Shown here: positions 58,399 through 64,000 of the stretch, one piece after another
Layout of the letters: every line of letters starts with the position of its first letter
How positions within the stretch are numbered: position 1 is the stretch's first letter
Assembly (NCBI GenBank): GCA_022113835.1
Contig: JAILWY010000019.1
Span: 1,860,001-1,924,000, forward strand
Reading direction: 5' to 3'
Length of the DNA stretch: 64,000 nt
Source: Atopsyche davidsoni
Lineage: Eukaryota; Arthropoda; Insecta; Trichoptera; Hydrobiosidae
Program-made: the position numbers and the translations under genes
The notes under the pieces: generated by a model
Told to the model about the DNA's origin: nothing
Seen by the model: only the letters and a program-made list of their open reading frames with translations
The model's database searches: none

Positions 58399-59684
58399 CG
58401 AGGGCGGACCGATAAGTACTTAGTCTCACCGCCCGATGGTGCTCGCAAGAGAGGTTTACTATCGTGAAGAACATTTTTGTAGACGGCTATTGTCAAAATT
58501 TCAGCCGAATCGGACTCGTAGTTTTGTTTTGACCGCGTGTGGAAGCGAACGTGTACGCGTATTTTAGAAAAATGGAAAAAGAGCAATATCGGTCGGTGAT
58601 TCGATTCTAGTTTTTGGAAGAAAAATCGCGCAGCGAAATCAAAGAGCGCTTGGATGCTGTGTACGGTGACTCTTCTCCTTCGATGGCGACCGTCAAAAAT
58701 TGGTTTAACGAGTTTCAACGTGGTCGCACGTCGGTTTTTGATGAGCCACGCCCAGGTGCCTCGAAAATGGCTACCACGGAGGATAACGTGACAAAAATCC
58801 CCGATCTCGTATTGGCAGACCGCCGATTGAAGATGCGCGAGATAGCTGAAACAGTAGGCAACTTAAAAACCGCTTGGGTCATATCCTGCATGAAATTTTG
58901 GGCATGAGAAAGCTGTCGGCGCGAAGGGTGCCGCGTTTGCTCACTCCGGACAACAAGCGCAACCGTGAGACCACTTCGGAGCAGTGTTTGACGCTGTTTA
59001 AGCGCAATCCGAAGAAGTTTCTGTGTCGTTTCGTGACCTTCGACGAAAAATGGATCTACTGGTACACAATAGAGACCAAGGAACAGTCGGAACAGTGGAC
59101 TTCACCCGGCGAACGTGCTCCGAAGAAGGCGAAGACTGCCCTATCAGCTGGAAAGGTGATGGCCACCGTTTTCTGGGATTCACAAGGTGTGATCTACATT
59201 GACTACCTAGAGAAGGGCAAAACGGTCACAGGGCTATACTTTGCCGAATTATTGGGCCGATTCGACGCCGAATTGCAGAAAAAACGGCCCCATTTGGCGA
59301 AGAAAAAAGTGCTCTTCCACCATGACAACGCATCGGCTCACACCTCCGCCGTCGCCACGGCCAAATTGGTCGAATTGCACTACGAACTGCTCCTCCATCC
59401 ACCGTATTCTCCAGATTTGGCCCCGTGCGATTATTTTTTGTTTCCAAACTTGAAGAAGTCACTCGCCGGGCAGAACTTCAAGTCGAATGAAGAAGTCATC
59501 GCCGCCACGGAGGCCTACTTTGCAGACCTCGAGAAAACGTATTTTTTAGATGGGTTAAAGAAGTTGGAGCATCGCTGGGTCAAGTGTATCGAGTTAAAAG
59601 TAGACTATTTTGAGAAATCAATCGCCACTTTTCCAAAATTTTCGTTTTTCTTTTGTAGGCTAAGTAATTATCGGACCGCCCTCG
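58399..59684 (+). mobile_element. Full-length mariner (mellifera-like), 1286 bp
   Basis: The ends CGAGGGCGGACCGATAAGTA and TAATTATCGGACCGCCCTCG are inverted repeats flanked by TA at 58397-58398 and 59685-59686. It is GC-richer than its surroundings. Confidence 0.93.
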
Positions 59685-59698
59685 TATATAAAAAATAA
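58572..59698 (+). pseudogene. Mariner transposase, one stop and one frameshift
   Basis: ATG at 58572 reads MEKEQYRSVIRF, then TAG (58608), then the frame stays open through EIKERLDAVYGDSSPS to TVGNL. A frameshift near 58865 moves to the 58874 frame, open to 59698. The triad is D in VTFDEKW, D in FHHDNASAH and D in DLAPCDYF, with a spacing of 34. The stop reads through into the terminal repeat. Confidence 0.9.
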
Positions 59699-62600
59699 AT
59701 TTAAAAATATTTCAAATATTGAAATATCCGAATAAAGATCGCTTATTGATTTTAAAAAAGTACAGTTACGTATTGTTTTTACTGCTATTAAAAGCACGAA
59801 AAACGAAAAAAGGTTGTAGACGCCATGATTTTGTGTTAATGATATGGGTTTTATTATAGAACAAAAACCATTAAAATAATTTACAAAAGTAGAGTCGTCT
59901 TTAGAAGTTAAACGCGATGATGATACCAACTTAATTTTGTAATACCTATCACATCTTGTATTTCATATCAAACTGGAAAACTTATGAAGTTCAATGAAAC
60001 AATAAAAGCTTAAAAATCAAACTATTGTGATCTTTTCTTTTTATAATAAAACATTTTTAACTAGTAACGATTTGAACATCGGGCGCGATTCATTCCAGAG
60101 TATGTATTTTTTAATATGATAATCAATAAGTATTTGAATATTTTCATCCGATATTATCGATTTATAAACGGAAAAGAATTCTCTTATAAATAGACTCAGT
60201 TACTACGGGCATACCCTTGTCATTATATAATCCTGCGTTCTAACATTTATGAGGGTCCGCATTCGAATATTCCTTTGTTCCGGAGGTACGAGTGTATTAA
60301 GTACCTATTAGCATCAAATTTGTAAGGGTTTTATGTTCCCGTTGTATTCATTATTTAACAACAATTGAATTCACTTTGGAAAATTACCGCAAGCAGGATA
60401 TTCTGAGCCGAATGAATTTCATTACAATAGTAATCAAGGAAACATACGGAAAGAACAAATTAAAAAAGGGTAGACCGATTATTAAAAACAAAAAGATTTT
60501 TATTCGTTAAACTTTTAATAGGGTAATTGTTAAAACAATCCAATGGTTTTGGATGTTACAGGTGGAGTGCAACATGGTTCTTGAGCTTTTTTCCGTAATG
60601 TAAATTTTTATAAATCAAAATTTATTTTAATTTACAAATTTTATTTTTAGAACTATAAAAAAATCGTCAAAATCAATACTGAAATAAGTCACTCAACGCG
60701 TTAAATAAGATTGTAGTCAATTCAAATTTTACTACACTTAATCTATCACACATTAAAAACGAAACAGGCGAAAGATCAAAATTAAAACGAATACTTCATT
60801 TCTTGTATGGAATGTTAAATTTATTTAGCTCCACTCGTTGAAGTATTGAAAAAAAAAACTTTTAATATGCTTAAAATGTTATTAATTATGTTTTGAAGTT
60901 TTGATTTATTTTGGTAGACGCTTAAACATCAATTCTATTTGATGGTTTTTGAAAATACGTATTAGTTCGGATTTTGTCGTTTGAGAATATTTCAAATATT
61001 TCTTAAAAAAAACGTAATTAATCTTATTAAATTTAATTGTTAAAAGCTAGCCGCGCGTACTTTAATAGAGAAAAGGTATAAATTTCAACACGCAATTTTT
61101 TTATGAGAATCTGTCTTTAAAAACAGAAATTTACAAATAAAAAAAATCTTAAGAGTATGCTGAAAATGGCTTTGGTGTATTGATATACAAACCTACTTTT
61201 AAGACAATTTTTCTCTAATAATAATTTCAATATATAAGTGTTTTATAATACCCGCAGTTGTAAAAAGTAGCTATAAATATCGTTTATTGCAGAAATTGCT
61301 ACCAATAACCTGATTCACAAAGACGATGCTTGGTTTTAAAAGAAATAAATCGTATCCGCAATTAATTTTCTTTTTTTGAGCGTTTTTTGCTGCTCTTAAT
61401 TAAATATGACTTAAAACGTACCGTATTAAAATAGCTAGTCTCTCAATTTATTCGTTTTATTTTATAACTAATAGGTTGTACGTAACATACAGTCACACAT
61501 TATTTCTTAAAGCCAGCATTAATCACTATACCCGCAGCTAATACATTAAGGAAACAAAGTCGGCAAAACATATCTTGTCGACTAGCGCAGGTATTTAAAA
61601 ATAGACTCAACACCTCACAAAGGACTCTTCGGTCTCTGGGCTTGCCAGGTCAGCCTCGGGGACTTCCCCAATCCGCTGCCTTCTTCAGCACGCACGAGCC
61701 TGTGAAATATTATAGCCGGCCGCAGTTGACGACCCCACGCCAAGAACATGCTACTCTAATGAAAAATGAGTTAATACTCTATTCGTATGACTAATTTTAG
61801 CCTGTTCTATTTTTTACTTTTCCTTTCTTACAGTTTTTTTTTTAAAATTGATTGTGAGTTCAGGTTAATGAAATATTACCGGAATAAAGCTCTAGCGTGC
61901 GTGTGCTGCATTTGTGCTCGGTTTAGGTAATATTAAGCCAGGTCAGGTAAGATTATCTTCCTGTCAGAATAAAATGCAGGATTTTACACAGGTACTACGT
62001 TAAGCTTTGAATGATTTATGATCTTTATTAAAGACAAATAACTGCTTAGTGAAGTTATTAACATTAAAACAAAACAAATGACAAAGCACGTTGCATTTTT
62101 GGTTAAACAGAAGATTTTAGTTTTCAGAAAAATAGTCGATGTATTTTCATCTTGCGGAGTTTTTTCATATTCACTGCAATATATTGCATTTTCAGATTTT
62201 TTCTAGCACGGCCTACTGTGAATATCCCGCCCTCTAAGCTTCATAAATTCATTCTATGCCGAGACCTCCATTTTGGATACCGTTTTCAATTTTTAAGGTC
62301 TTTTTTGGTCAAAGGTTTTTTCTTTAGTCACCCTAGTGGTGCGGATTGTTCAATAAATGATGTTCATTTTAAGTTATTAAGGACTCAATAAGACTGAGGC
62401 TATTAATCGTTCTAAGGGGCGTTAATAGTTCTAAAGCTTTTACGATAAAACGTTACTCATTATAATAAAATTTTATTTAAAAATAGGTCCAACAGTAAAG
62501 GGATCATATAATTTTATAACATAGAACTAGACATAATAATATTAAAGACTGAAATCGGATTTATTGACATATAAATTAATTTTGAATAAATTGATAAAAA

Positions 62601-62833
62601 TTAATAAAATACAATGACACATAATTCATGATCAAGTAGGAGTGAACGTAGAAAAATAAATATTTTAAAACAGTTCAACCACTGAAAAAAAAAATACTAA
62701 GTTAATCAATGTGAAAAAGGTATTTTAACATTAATAAAAATAATAGAATTATGATGAGCATCCGAACGCATACAATAAAAGTCCACCAGTTCAAGCCGAG
62801 ATAATAATTATACATATACAATGTATAGAAAAC
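59687..62833. other. AT-rich DNA with one GC-richer patch
   Basis: No gene recognised. At 61610-61750 a GC-richer patch has, on the - strand, an acceptor-like aatatttcacag and a donor-like CCTTT|GTGAGG. All three frames between them contain stops or are not protein-like. Confidence 0.35.
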
Positions 62834-62838
62834 TCACC

Positions 62839-63060
62839 CCCGTGACTCTCCCAGTAATAGAGTTTGACATAGTATCTGCTCCCCTCGTACGCTGAGCCTC
62901 GCCTCACTCCCTGGACGCTGGCGTAAGTGGTGGAGAGAGCTGGACCAATTTAGGGGGATGCGAGGCTGTGATGGATTGGCAAAACTGTCGACACCGGGAG
63001 AGGCTGAAAGGGGATTTGGGAGGACGGTCGACAGCCAGCGGGGAGTAGATAGAGTTGGCC
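62839..63060 (-). other. Candidate - strand exon, unidentified
   Basis: A GC-richer block ending at a consensus donor (CACGGGG|GTGAGT, - strand). One frame is open from a TAA near 62955 (YASVQGVRRGSAYEGSRYYV), another across the full block. An acceptor-like cag lies in between. Neither product is recognised; it may be a 5' UTR exon. Confidence 0.25.
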
Positions 63061-63394
63061 AGATAGACTTTGACAATCTATACTACAGTTAATATCGCAA
63101 CATAGGGTTCCATGACACATTTTACAGAACTCTTGCACGAAATATTTGGTTTTTATTTTACTTTTTAAAATAAAACGCTTTTTAGGTCTGCACGTTATTA
63201 GAGGATTTTCAGCATTGTGGAAGTTTTTTTATTTAAATTATTTAGTGTTTATTTTATGTATATATATATGTGTGTGTGTTATGTTTAGTGTATGATTGAA
63301 TTTAAGATTTGATGTATTAAAATTAAATTATCGATTAAAATGATGCAATTTTATCGACAATTCAATTAATCTGTTGAAACTTGCAAGTTACTTC

Positions 63395-63605
63395 TTCGCC
63401 AAACTCCTCTCTCAGAGAAGTTTGGTGACCATTTCACTAAATATATGTTTATCCTAAGGCAGTCCTACTAATTTGGCCGTACTCCCGACTTCCAGCCACT
63501 GGCGTAAATTCCGCATCCACGTTAGTTTCCTACTTTCAATGGTTCTTTTTCCTTAGAAAATGCCTAAAAAAAAGATTAACTTACGCTTTTTTACCATCGT
63601 CCGGA
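63395..63605 (-). pseudogene. RTE-type LINE 3' end, second copy
   Basis: The - strand carries gtaggaaactaacgtggatg, cggaatttacgccagtgg and aaatggtcaccaaacttct. These match in order the 3' part of the + strand LINE remnant at 48050-48175. Confidence 0.75.
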
Positions 63606-64000
63606 GTTCTCTGTTCTGCGCAAGAATTTCACATTTGTGACGCAGTCAACCCACGGTATTTAAAGGATACTTTCACAATTAAAATATATGTGTTTTGAGG
63701 AAATTTTAAATGACGATTTAAAATAAATGGATCTATTAGGGTGGCATTTAAAGTTTAAAAAGCGCTCGTAGCTGGCGTTTTAAGCTACGCGGAGAAATAT
63801 TTAAATGTGTGTCGTTATAAATCAGAGTTAGGATCTGTTTCCTCACGCACTTTTTTGATATTAAACTTGAATAAAACGAGTCTTTTCGCCGAAATCTTAT
63901 CAGTTATTATCAAATAATGCGGTGCCCCGTGATACTATGAATATAAATATGTTTATTAGAAAGGATTATATATTATAAATTGACAAAAGTCTGATTGAAT
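63606..64000. other. AT-rich right edge
   Basis: Nothing recognised. Confidence 0.5.

Noticed and set aside
1..64000. CRISPR arrays, rRNA, operons, LTR retrotransposon ends
   Set aside because: Looked for on both strands. No regularly spaced repeats, rRNA-like blocks or paired LTRs were found.

Overview
This window is AT-rich eukaryotic nuclear DNA with GT-AG introns and abundant cut-and-paste transposons. It is almost certainly from an insect. A lepidopteran is my best guess, inferred from the mix of mariner, Tc1, hAT, Helitron and RTE elements and from the F-box/WD40 gene; I could not check this by search. There is no bacterial-type gene organisation, rRNA or CRISPR array.

The one complete conserved gene is an Fbxw7 (Drosophila archipelago) orthologue on the + strand. 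Its coding exons run from 19123 to 32925. Twelve exons join without a frame break into a 997-residue protein with dimerisation helix, F-box and WD40 propeller. It is the substrate receptor of an SCF ubiquitin ligase. Candidate 5' noncoding exons lie at about 15.9-16.03 kb and 17224-17329. A nearly full-length mariner sits in its second coding intron.

At the left edge, one exon on the - strand (897-1075) encodes the first LIM domain of an Lmx1-type LIM-homeodomain factor; the rest lies outside or was not recognised. At 4981-7402 (+) two short exons join into a 52-residue secreted peptide with a signal sequence, which I cannot name. At 8938-10437 (-) an intronless 499-codon gene encodes a Ulp1/SENP-like C48 protease with a C-terminal zinc finger. 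A 156-bp hAT-type MITE is inserted at its stop codon.

From about 10.5 to 15.4 kb there are Helitron, LINE and palindromic-repeat remnants. From 40.4 to 52.5 kb lies a transposon graveyard: a hAT remnant split by a DD41D mariner-like element, a DD34D mariner, a long palindrome with a tRNA-Thr-like core, an RTE LINE fragment, a mariner fragment, a Tc1 element, a MITE and a Helitron fragment. A CpG-rich block at 54.7-55.4 kb looks like a promoter plus first exon of a + strand gene that continues past the window or was not recognised. Another mariner (58399-59684) and a second RTE LINE end (about 63.4-63.6 kb, - strand) complete the right side. The remaining space is AT-rich intergenic or intronic DNA with small MITEs, SINE-like fragments and candidate CRE, octamer and TATA sites.
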